From Caprimulgus europaeus (Eukaryota; Chordata; Aves; Caprimulgiformes; Caprimulgidae), in assembly GCA_907165065.1 (NCBI GenBank), contig OU015529.1, positions 9,123,554 to 9,187,553 on the forward strand: DNA of 64,000 bases, given 5' to 3'. This document shows positions 50,267-61,847 of this stretch, one piece after another (position 1 is the stretch's first letter; every line of letters begins with the position of its first letter). The notes below the pieces were generated by a model. It saw only the letters and a list, made by a program, of their open reading frames with translations, did no database searches and was not told the DNA's origin. The position numbers and the translations under genes are program-made.

Positions 50267-53200
50267 CTGAAAAACATAAGAATAAATTAATACATACTAA
50301 CGTGAAAAACTACATATACACATCAAGAATATCTAGAGATTAAAACAACATAAAATACAAGGAAAACACTAAACTAAATCTATTGTTCAGTAAATATGAT
50401 GAAATGTATCTTGTCTCTCATGTTACAACAAATATATTTAGCACTCATTTAAAACATCATGCTTTTTTCTAATTAAAAATCCAGTTTTTCAAACAACATA
50501 TCAGAAGTAAATTATATCATGTTTACATTCTTTAGGAGAGAATAAAGATCTGGTACATTTTACTCAAAACTGAATGAAAACCAATTCATATTATTAATTC
50601 CTATTCTTATATATTCTTAGCCATGTTGGGGTTTTGCTGAAGAAATGTAATTAAGTCTTTAGAAGGCAAAACAATCTTTAGATCATCCTAAGCATTGGAT
50701 TTATTTTTTTTTATTAATTGAACACTTAGACCTGAAAAAGAAATGGTAGAAGCCATTCTAGTTATGATGAAAAACACTTGCACTGCTTCATATATATATT
50801 CAGGCTGGCAGACTCAAATATTCAAGCATACAGAATTTCAGTATTTAAAAAAAAAAAAATATATAGTCCCCACACATTGAGTCTTTAATCTCTCTTCATT
50901 CATTTTAGCCTATGTCTGTGCAGTCTGCTTTGTGCCAGAGCAATAACATGGCCCAACAGTAGCCAAGAGCTATCAATGCTACAGTTTTAGAGTGGCAGGT
51001 GTGGGACTAGTAGAGAGAACAGAATACAAACTTCATTGAAGCACAGCAAATAAATCTTACCAAGGGAGAGAGTAACCATTTGTGGGCTTTGCCAGCTTGA
51101 ATTAGTTAAGTAAGCCAGCTGTAGACATGTTTGTGAAGAACTGATTAGATCACCAGTACAAAATATTAGTTACATCCCCCTAATAACCTTATATTTGTCT
51201 CTGTAATCTAACAGTATTCAAGAGTATACTCTCATTCTCACTTGTGTTACTTCATGCTGCTTTCACCCACAATTAAACTGTTTTGCAATTCGTTTCCTGT
51301 AATGAACATATTGACTTGACTACCTTTCCTTCTGATTGAATAAAACTGTCTCTCTTGAATCACATTGACAATATTTGTTCAATATATTTACAGCAACATA
51401 GGGTTTGGGGGAGAAGGTTTTAAGTACATCTCATTGTTTTGACATAATGATGTCAATCAATCAAAAAACTTGAGATATTTTTTACGGCATAAGAGACTGT
51501 ACATTTAAACAAGCCAAGATGAAGCCATTCAACCTAAGTTCTCATATTGTCATTTAAATAGAGCTCCCCCTAACCCCAGAAAGTAGAATCAAAGGAAATA
51601 CCAAAGACTAAATGAAAGTAAATGAGATTTTGTTTTTTTAATGCTTAAAAATGCAGTAATTCCTTCAAGACACCAGCGTGCCCATCACTGTGCTTCTGTT
51701 TTTAATCCCTTTTTTTGTTCTATTAAGAGACTTGCATTTTTGTTGTGTATTTCTGATTAAAGTACTAGGTAAGTGTGTTTTTCTAACCAAGAACTAGCTT
51801 GATACAGAATATTTATGATACCTACCCAGAAAAACATATTTCATTTCAACTCATCACCTTGCAACATACAAAATTAGGAATGACAAGGAAACAGAGCAAG
51901 ACATTCTTTTTAACAGTTATATTCTACTAGCAATGGAGGAATACTGCTGCTATAAGTTGAAAGAATTATAATATACCCAAAACATGCTGTCCTTATACAT
52001 TCATACCCAGACTGCAGTTTACTTTACCAGTTTTCTACAGCTCCTACCTCCTAATTTACATTAATTGCTATACACTAGGCTCTGTCTTGATTACCCTGCT
52101 TTGCAGCTGTCTACAAATAGTTGTCTTGATCACTAAAAGCCTAAAGAGCCATACACCATTCCAGGGAAAACAAAGGACTCTCTCCTCTCAAGAGTGGAGA
52201 TAGCAGCAATCCCCACCATTTTCCTTTGGGCTACTCACTTTTCCACTTGTCACCCAACTGCATTGCCCCAGTCCTGGTCCCCACATTGTACAGGGGTTCT
52301 TTTCCCCAATTTTTGTATATTGTGCTCTGAGTTTCATGCCTCCTGATAACAGTAACTCTTCCCCAAGTTCCAGTAGAAGCGGAAGCCTAATACAGGTTGA
52401 GTTTGTTAATTTGGCCACGCTTTTTGCTGTTCATTACCATCAGTGATGAGAGCAATCTTCAGAATCTCCAACACATGTCAATCCCATGCAAATTATGGGA
52501 ATCTCAGTACACTTCACATTGCATTCACTATTTATGCACATATACATGTATATGCAAACATTAGTCCATGTTAGCTATACCGATGCCAAGTGCTGCATAC
52601 AGCAGCGTGATAATGGTAATGGAAACACCCAGGAGCCAGCAGGTGCTTCCACTGTTTTAGGCCATTATCTAAAACCAGCAGCACATTGTCCCCCAGTTGC
52701 CAATGCAGCAGTATGCAAATAATGTGAAGCAATGCAGGTATTACAAAAACTATAATTCTTCATCATGTATTAGGAATAATGTTCACACTAGGAATTAAAA
52801 TGTCACCCTCTCACATTCCAAGAAACATAAAACTTATGCCTAATTGATATGAAGAAATGAAAACATGCATGCCACTGAATAAAACAAGTTATCAGCTTTG
52901 TATGCCAAGACTTAGTGAAGCATATGAACCTCAGTCAGATCAGACAGAGAAACAGAGAGTGAAAAACAAAGGCAGTGAGGGCAAGCAAATCTGAGCATGA
53001 AAAAAGTTAAGTACATGGGCATGAGAAAGCTGTCATGATTCCACCACTTCCTCATACCCCACCTAGCCAGTGACATTCGGGCTCAGCTGCCTCACTGAGT
53101 GCTTTGAGTACTTATTATAAGATGTCACAGATACAGTAAACAAAGATTTTATTACTATCTATCATTACTCCATCCTCTCAGCCAGTTTTCAGTCCCATAG

Positions 53201-54225
53201 TACAATTGACTTCCATTGTAATATTTATGAAACAAGTAAGAGTTAAGACCTCTACAAGCTGCAGAGAATCCCACATTAGTATAAATAGAAGCATTCTTTA
53301 TTAGTTTTTATATTAATAATGAATAATGATATTCCAATAATGATGATATTGTTAAACAGACCTTCAAAGGATACAATATCACCTTGTTCCAAGAACAGAG
53401 TATAACAAGAGAGCATTGAAATTCCAGCAATTTAAAAATACATTAAAAGGGACAAAAAACTATTCTAATAATTTCCAAGTGCCATGAGTTACTGGCATTC
53501 AAAATCAAGAGCCTCAGTTAAATCAAACCCATATACTTCCAATATCTGACAGCAAATCTTGTATGCTTAAAGTTAAGCCATTAGTGCTCAACATAAATAT
53601 TAAATTGCAAGAATAAAATGTTCTCAGAAATAGTTCTTGATCTAAAATCACCTCTAAGGTAAGAAAAAAACAAACAGTTAAGGTCACTTTGTATACATAA
53701 CAAATAAGTAGCATTCGTAAGTCACAATAAACTTGAGGGACAAGGAACTGACAAAAATAGAAACACCAAAAACATCAATAACTAAGGATCCCTATACAAT
53801 ACCAGGAGTTTTCTCTCTTACTTGTGACAGCTTTGTGAAAATAACCTTCCACATTTCTTAGTTTTTTCTACTTCCATATATAATGTGTACCTGAATGTGC
53901 ATCAGCTGTATATTCATACCATGTGGAAACAGTACAAGTGCACTATTTCTGCATGGTGGTTTCATCTGGATATAAGAACCTTTTCTTAATTTGTAGAACA
54001 TCTGCAAAGCTTCCTCCCTGTCATTCCATTATACGTAGCTCCATTAATCTGCTGGCTAAAGCCTAATCCCTCACCACAGATCTTCCATATTGTTGCAGAG
54101 GACATACTGTTCTGCAACATGCAAAGGATACAGAGGCACCTACGTGACTTTACTAGAACCTTACTCTACACTTATGCTTTCTTTTTCAGTAACAAATGAT
54201 TTCCTACATTACAAATCCCACTTAC
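50267..54225 (-). other. ATRNL1: ATRNL1 intron, 4.0 kb
   Basis: AT-rich intron. Apart from short A/T runs (for example near 50848-50864) no repeat, gene or RNA was recognised. Confidence 0.85.
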
Positions 54226-54409
54226 CATGTCCGAGTATTAACTTCGTATCGGTAAAGGTCATCCACCAACCCGTATTTATTGCCAGGTAACGCTTTGTAT
54301 CCACCATGGACATAAACAGATTTGGTCAGTTCATCATAGACACTAGTATGGCCATATCCACCTTGCACAATTGCTCCTTTTGTTTCTGGTACAAGCCAAG
54401 AATTAGACC
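54226..54409 (-). CDS. ATRNL1: ATRNL1 exon, Kelch repeats
   Basis: This 184-bp exon enters in phase 1 after tattccag and leaves in phase 2 at ACATG before GTAAGT. It encodes SNSWLVPETKGAIVQGGYGH, then TSVYDELTKSVYVHGGYKAL, then PGNKYGLVDDLYRYEVNTRT, with the terminal Trp codon split by the intron. Two classic Kelch GG motifs (QGGYGH and VHGGYK) and the LYRYEV strand support a propeller blade. The split Arg codon (A|GG) and split Trp codon (TG|G) agree with the neighbouring exons, which fixes both borders. Strongly conserved and intact. Confidence 0.96.
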
Positions 54410-54650
54410 CTGGAATAGATGTACAAAAGACAGATTTAAGACTTACTATTGCTAAAATACAATATTAGGGGTCTTAAGTATATAAAATAATTTTCACTAT
54501 AATTCTAAATACAGCAATAACTAGGGACGTGTTTTAAGAAGTAATTTTACAGCAATGTCTCAAAATATCTGCAATTGGATAATGTTATTAGACTGTTATC
54601 TGCTATTCTTAATTAAATCACAAATATATCTTTGTTGCACATGCCAAGCA

Positions 54651-54691
54651 GTATCTCATACTCTCCCATGTGTGGGGAGAGTATGAGATAC
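54651..54691. repeat. Perfect 17-bp inverted repeat (hairpin)
   Basis: Arms gtatctcatactctccc (54651-54667) and gggagagtatgagatac (54675-54691) around the 7-nt loop atgtgtg; no mismatch. Confidence 0.92.
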
Positions 54692-57039
54692 TCACAGAAA
54701 AAAACCCAAACCAAACAAAAAAAGTCCAAACCTTTTCGAAAATGTTAAATTAAGAGTTTCAATTAATTCTCTCACAACCTTAATTTTTTCCTACAAGAGA
54801 TGGCTGATGAGAATTCAGTACTTCACTACATCAGCTGCATTAGGAACACCTGTACCCAGTCATGGGAGAACTGTCTGGAGAAGCCTGGCAGAAACTGAAG
54901 TGCTGTTGAGTTGCAAGAAGCATGTAACATAAGGTAGCATGGATACAGATAGACACTTTGCTAGTAAAGTGTAAAATTATTCAGCTAAAAGCAGTTTCCA
55001 ACTACTGTTTCTTAGTTATTTAACTGCAAATATACCTACTCAGTTGCTGAAAACTCACAAAAGGATAATGTGATAGCAGCTCATTAAACTGGCACTTAAA
55101 TCCACACTTTACATCACATCATTAATAACTGCAGAGACACCAAATAAAACCATTCAAAATAGCTGTTATGACTGAAGAGTAAAACACAATTGGAAACTAT
55201 TTTACCACAGTAATAAAAAAAGACAGGGAGGTTAAGTGACTTCTTGTTGCCTGTGGCTCTGAAATTTCTATTTTTTTCCCCTCCATCTTCCCACCAGTTG
55301 ATGACGTAAGCCACAAAAAGACCAGGCCAGGAGCTAAGTATTTCCTGAAGAAGCCTGTCTATTCAAAAGAGCCTATGATAATTAGACAGACAGATCTACA
55401 GATGTGAAATGGAAGAAATAATTCACTTACAGCCTCTTGAAGACTATGTCAGAAGAACAGAAAGTGTGGACAAGGACCTCCAAAATGGAGCTGTCTCCTA
55501 ATTCTTAACCTACATTGGCTGTCATTATGAAGTTATTTATCCAAGGCTAGCACACAGCACCATACACATTGTTTTATCTGAAAGTTAGTTTAAAATCCAG
55601 TTCCATTTTTATCTGATATTATGTAGTTAGTTTAAGATTACCTGTTTTTCCTCTGGATTTTTCAGTTCAGTGAAAAGACTCATGACTTTCAGTTATTACT
55701 GTTGCTACTCTACTTTCATTAAACGGTTTCCAGGCAGTGCCTCTATAAACGCGTTAGATTTTTTCAGTAACAAGTGCTTATAGCAAGTTACAAAGTATAG
55801 ATTAAACTGGAAGATTTGTGATGATTTTTTGTGTGTATGAATGCTATTTGTGTAATGCACTTTCTACCCGACACAGCAGATTTACATTATTTATATGTAG
55901 TGTAACATAACTAGTATTTTTTTCCAATCTCTATCTTGGATATTATCAAGCTATTAAGAACTGCAACTCTGAACACAAATATCAAATTTGTACAAATAAT
56001 GCTGTATTTTACATACAAATTACCTTGCTAACAAATAGATTTCCTTGATACAATTTATGTAAGAGGGTTGCTGAGGAATCAACCAGCAGATATACCTTTC
56101 TATCACCAACACTATCCTCATATTTTTCATTGAAATAGTGAATAGTCCTAAAGATTGGTATATGAGCTTTTCAGGGAAAACTATTTCCCAGTTTTAAATT
56201 TGTAAGTCTAATATAGTAAAAATAAGGTCAAATGAATTTTGAAAACAAACAAACAAACAAAAACACAAAAGAATTTCATTCCAGTAATAGGAGCTTCTAC
56301 TTTTCATTCATAATTTGACATTTTTCAATCAACACCTGGGCAATCTTCTGGAGAATTCTACCACATAAAGTTTCTCTTGAAATCCTGAGGCAAGTCACTA
56401 TGATAGCTTCAGATAATTAAATCTGTCAAATACTAAACAGCTGGGCAAGGTGTTGGCTACTGCAGGCCCAGTAGCAAGAATTTTAAACAAAGCTGCTTAC
56501 ATATTACCAAACAGCAACCACAGTGCTGACATTAAAGACCCAAGGGAGGAGAGACAAGATGTGGACAATTACAGACCTTAATCTTGCATCAGTAATATGC
56601 AAAGGTTTTTTGGTTGTTTTGGTTTTGTTTGGGGTTTTGTTTCTGGTTTGTTTTTTTTTTAAAGAAGAAGTTGTAATTATCAGAAACTGTTTTACTGGAC
56701 AATATAAGTGTACCAAACTATTTACATCACATTTACCTAAAAAACAGTTATCTTCAGAAGGAAGCATAGGTGTTCTCAGTATCTGATATATCCTTTCTAT
56801 ATCCTTACTATAGTGTCACAATGGGAAATGAGTATATAAGCCATTATCATGGAATGGAACTTGGACACTGAAGAAGCAGCAGCAATGAACAATGTTGAGA
56901 GGTTCTGGGATTACCAGGGAGACTTCTTAAGGATCTGAATGGCTGCATTATATGACATTGTCTACAAATTTAAGGTGTAATAATTGCATAAATTTAGACA
57001 CTATCAATTCACAGCAGCAGCAGAGAAACACACAGAATG

Positions 57040-57500
57040 AACTGGATGATCTTGGCCATCAGAAAAAAATGGATCAAAATTCAACAATAACTTCAAGATA
57101 CTGTGCACTGGGATTAGCAACATGAATTTTCACAAAATGGAAGCTCATCAGTTGATAATGACTGAGAAGAACGAGCAGGAGCACTGCTTCATTACAGAAA
57201 GTCTATGAGCCATAAATACCCCTCTCATGGATGCAGTACAAATGTGATCTTACTACATACCAAGTGAGGTGTTCCAAATAAAGTAGGATTAAGGTTACTT
57301 TAGCAAGGCACTGGTGAAATCTCACCTAGCATATCCCACAGGCTTTTCTAATCATCCATATTCAAGAGAGATTAACTCTTTGTGGAAAGGGCACAGAAAT
57401 TAACTACTAGAATAAGAGCAGAACAGATGAGGTTGTCTTAATTAGTCTTGTGAAAGGGAGGACTGGTATCAATAAATATAATTCAAAGAGAATTCCAGGA
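57040..57500 (+). mobile_element. Ancient, decayed CR1-like LINE relic
   Basis: Faint but ordered similarity to the CR1 reverse-transcriptase region: agtctatgagccataaatac, then aggttactttagcaaggcac and tggtgaaatctcacctagca (corresponding to the LYKALVRPHLEY segment), then gaaagggcacagaaattaac and tactagaataag (corresponding to the VQ.RAT.MI segment). It is far more diverged than the other CR1 copies, has no frame, and its borders are uncertain. Confidence 0.55.
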
Positions 57501-60500
57501 AGGGAGGCGAGTTGCATACATTAAAAAAAATGTATCATCCAGAAAACAAGTTAATATCAACTGGCCATTGATAAAGCTAGGCTATGAACTAGAAGATGGC
57601 TAGTCACTGAAATTATAACCAATTTTCCAACAACATTGTGAACTAAACCCAAACTATTTAAGATTTTTGAAAGGAATTATAAAATCTGGTATTTACATTT
57701 AAAAAGCACTTATTTGGATGGCCAAGGAAATAAATTCCAGCCTTTTGTTTACACGAAGTTCATCATATCCAAAGATGTAACACCATTACATCTTCAAAGA
57801 ATGAAAAGCAAGCAAAGTAAGAGACAAAACTTTATTTATTCCTTTTTTCTGCTTCATTTCCTTGTATGAAACTGATTAGGATGGCCGAATCAAGAAAAAC
57901 TGCAAATTTGAACAATAATAATTGTATCAATCAAAACTGAATAATTAAAATAGCATTTTGAAATTAAATTGTTCCTAAAAAGATGTTTGAAAATATTTTT
58001 TCTAATACACACTAATAAACCCACTAAAAAAATCCAAGAAAAGGGAAATAAAGGCCTGATCTGTCCTTACCACCATACAAACTTAGAACAGATGAAGTAT
58101 AAAGAACAAGATGTCCAAGAAGCACCTCAGTGTGCCATCTTTATTTCATTGCAGTGACAAACTATAAAATTTTTTTGAGCAACCATGAAGCTTATGCTAA
58201 CTTATAAAAAAGAGGAAACACATGTTACATCATAGGGTCATTTATTTTAACACTGTATGACAGAAACATTTTTCATCAAAAGCAACCTATAAACTACTTC
58301 TAAAGTCATCTTAAAAAATCAGCATAACAACAGTGATATGCTGCTAATCCAAACAGACATCTGTCTTCTAAAAAAATAAAATAAAATCACAGAAGTCTTA
58401 TTCAGAAGTTTTTTAGGAGATTTTATAAGCCTCAGCTAAAACAAAACACTTATTACATTCACCTTGAGACTCACATTGAGATTCTTAGAAAGTTTATGAG
58501 GTATTGCTAACCTAAAGGGAAATAAATTTCCCTGGGGAGTAACCCACAAAAGCTTTATGTTCAAGTTAGTAAAATCATTCACATAATTTCCATACCAGGA
58601 TTTATTGGTTCCTCAAAAGCTGTAAGTCTAGGTATAGCGAGAAAGGACAACAGGAAGCTCTTCTGTTCCTACAACAACCACCATACCTTTGGAGTAGAAA
58701 TTAATTCCTGTGCTTTTGCATGGTGAAAATCTGCCTGCAAACCATGTCCAGTTTTTCCAGAACTTCATGGACTTTGATAGAATTTACTTTCTTCACTAAT
58801 CAATATCATAAAATTTTCCAGACCATGCACCCGTTTTATTCAAATATTTTGTTCATAAGAACCACACACCTATGTGAAAAGCTGAAGAATCCACAAATAA
58901 CTTAAAGCTTCTTCAGATGTTTCTTGACCCAGATCCTATAGAAATCAGGGTCAGAAGGTTTTAGCACCAAAATTCCACGTATCAAGTTAATCAAAGTTCA
59001 TTAACAGGACTGGATCTCTAGAGGTTTTTCATAAGAACCAAAGGGTAAGTTGCCTCTTTCTATGCCTCTTTCTTTCAGTAGGCATCTGATAAATACTTGA
59101 AAAAATAGCCTTCATTAGAACTAAAAGCCATGGCTGATAACATTTAGAAAGAATAAAGCAGTACAATTTGACATGTTAAGGCATTATGTGTTTTTAAAGC
59201 AAGCACAGACAGAGAAAATGGGACTCTAATTTTTTTTCCATAATGTCAGAAGCTTTTTTTATAACAAATTTTCTTCCCAATTCAGGTGGGTTCACATCAA
59301 TACTTTATCACTTCCTACATCAGTTTGGATTCTGAGCTGCTAGAGTCCCCAAAAAACTAGTCATTTTTAGTTCAAACTGTCACCTGGAGTTTTATGGTTA
59401 AAAATGATCCTACAGCTGCAAAACTGTAGATAAATGCCACAGCTGACACAGAATTCAGGAAAATCTGCCACAAAATTCATTTAACGTAAGGGGGAGGGGA
59501 AGGAGGGAGATGAAACGATGTAAAGTGAAACATGAGAATTATCCACAGCAGAAATGGTTCAGTTACAGCATATAGACCGTGTTTTCCAAAGCACTGCATG
59601 TGCCAGTGAGCCTTCATCACACGAGTAGACTCACTGAAATGAATGGGTTTCCACAGTAATAGCCTATATTGTTACTAATTTATTTTATATTTGATGCAAG
59701 TGAAGCACTAACAACCTAAATTTCTCACTAGCATGTGAAAAAATTATCATTTCAGAAAGGAGACAAAGACTTGAGAATAATTCAGACCCATAAGAATCAC
59801 CAAAGAATTAAGTGCTTTCTCCTACTCAAAGCTTACCATCATGATATGAAAAGTTTGAGGTTTTTTTCTTTGTTTGTTTTATATAGGCTTAGTTATAGTC
59901 TGGTTTATTAATCCTCCACAAACATATGTTTAACACTAAAAAACCCTTAAAATAAGAAGTCACACATTTCAACCATAAGGCCAGCAATAAAATCCACCAG
60001 ACTTGGTTTTTTTTTAATTGGCCTTTAATACTTATTGTTAATAATATTGTTATGAAACATCATTCTAAGACCAGAGTTTTATAGCAGTTTTATGCAGTTC
60101 AATAAATTTTTTCAGTGTGGATAAAGCACATCATGGTGCTTTTCTTCTTATTCCCATTCTCTTTTATCCTTAAACACCATTGTTATAAAATTTCAACACT
60201 ACCATCAGAGATAATGCAGGAAGCATAAGAACCCTCTGAGTTTTGAAGGGATTTCCCCAATCCATAAATCTGCTTAAATAATGTTTATACACATAGGCAT
60301 ACATGCAAAAAAGTTAAATGGAACAATTTTTAAAAATTATTATGCTTTCACATACAAATATTACTTTGAAATATTGTATTATGCATTCTGTGATTGCTTA
60401 AATACCTGACTCAGATCAGGTCAGGGTTTCTAAAGAAAACAAGAAACCAAAAAAAATTAAGAGAAGATTATAAGTTGAATTAGTAGGCATATAAAAACTC

Positions 60501-60597
60501 CTAAAAACTTATCAGAAGTTATAGATTTTCACGTTTACTCTACTGAAGTAATATTTCAGATGTACCATGTGTAAGATAAAAAACTACCTTAGTTATC

Positions 60598-60909
60598 TGG
60601 CAGGTGCTGATCTCTTCTCTCTGGTAACCAGTGACAGGACCAGAGGAAAAGGCAGGAAGATGTGCCAGGGTAGGTTTAGGTTGGCCATGAGGAAAAGGTT
60701 CTTCACCCAGAGGGTGGTGGAGCACTGGAACAGGCTCCCCAGGGAGGTGGTCACAGCACCAGGCCCAACAATATTCCAGAAGCATTTGTACAACCTGTGC
60801 CCTCAGACACACGGTCTGAATGTTGGGATTGTCCTGTGCAGGGACAGGAGTTGGTCTCAATGATCCTTGTGGGTCCCTTCCAACTCACAACATTCTGTGA
60901 TTCTATGAT
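60598..60909 (+). mobile_element. CR1 LINE, 3'-end fragment
   Basis: Sense CR1 on the plus strand. [20 protein letters not shown] and [20 protein letters not shown] are readable in frame, followed by the 3' UTR with gtctcaatgatccttgtggg, tcccttccaactcacaacat and the terminal attctgtgattctatga. It differs in its UTR from the 31596 and 37341 copies, so it belongs to another CR1 subfamily. It is truncated and non-functional. Confidence 0.93.
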
Positions 60910-61591
60910 CTTGGTTTATTTAATTGTAGCACTTAAAATCACCCCTCAGAAAAAATTGCCAGTTTGGAAGGGGAATCCCAGACAGATATGGCAGATTATT
61001 TACAAAAATTAATGTTGATTTACTTATTTCCTCTAGTAGCAACCTGTATACACTTCAGAAAGAATCCCATATACAGTGATGAACTAAGTTATTACATTTT
61101 AAAAAATCAGACTGAAAATATTACTGCAACATTAAAGAACCTTCAAAACAACTAAATTATTGTAGTAGGCACTGTTTATTGTATTCTGATTTACCCCTTT
61201 TTTCCTCTATTTATTCTTTTATACTCTATCTACTCTGTAGTAAAGATAGTAAGTTAGTGGTAAAAAAGTGAAATTCAACACAACAAAACCACTGTGTGGA
61301 ATCTCTGATTTCAACCTTTACCTTCTTTAGAGTTCTGCAGCCATGTACACAATAACACATAGCCTAAGCTACCAAACTCCAACCATGCATGAAATCCTAC
61401 TGCTTAACAAGAAATCTCATCTACATAATTTGAAGGGAAAAAAAGATGAGGTTTTATTTATTTTGTAAAACACATACATTTCTTTCTGAAAACAGGAGTG
61501 TTCTTCAGTTAAAAAAAAAGAAAAACAAAAACAAAAAACCCCAGACTTTTTTTAATCAGTACATGATAAAAATTATTTGAAAGTGACTTAC

Positions 61592-61847
61592 TGATATAGT
61601 ATTCCTGCACAATGCTTGTGTAACCATATATGGCAGAATATCCAAAAATGATAATCATAACCACGTCTCTGCTGTCCAGCTCTACTATGTGTGCTGAATG
61701 ACCTTCCACAGCATACTGCTGGCCATGTACAAGCACCGCAGGAGTTCTGCTACTCCATGTTTGGCTGGGTATGTTGAAAATCCACAGCTCATCAGTAACA
61801 TTGCCATTATTTGTTTCAATTTTGCCTCCGTACATGTAGATGTCTTC
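61592..61847 (-). CDS. ATRNL1: ATRNL1 exon, Kelch repeats (5'-most in window)
   Basis: This 256-bp exon starts in phase 0 after a tttttacag acceptor and ends in phase 1 before a GTAAGT donor. The peptide begins EDIYMYGGKIETNN and ends VQEYYIS-like, with the last codon split. MYGGK and the later hydrophobic stretch VVMIIIFGY are the paired beta strands expected of a Kelch blade, and NVT is a potential N-glycosylation site. In attractins the Kelch repeats form a beta-propeller in the ectodomain. GQQYAVEGHSAHIVELDSRD is the ATRNL1 form, unlike ATRN. The preceding exon is more than 2 kb upstream and outside the window; the next exon lies 7.2 kb downstream in transcription. Confidence 0.96.

Larger units (their letters stand above)
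54410..61591 (-). other. ATRNL1: ATRNL1 intron, 7.2 kb
   Basis: It contains a perfect 17-bp hairpin (54651-54691), A/C- and G/T-rich tracts (54697-54725, 56245-56268, 56605-56662), an ancient CR1-like relic (57040-57500), a younger CR1 fragment (60598-60909) and an A-rich tract (61510-61543) close to the upstream exon's donor. Confidence 0.85.
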
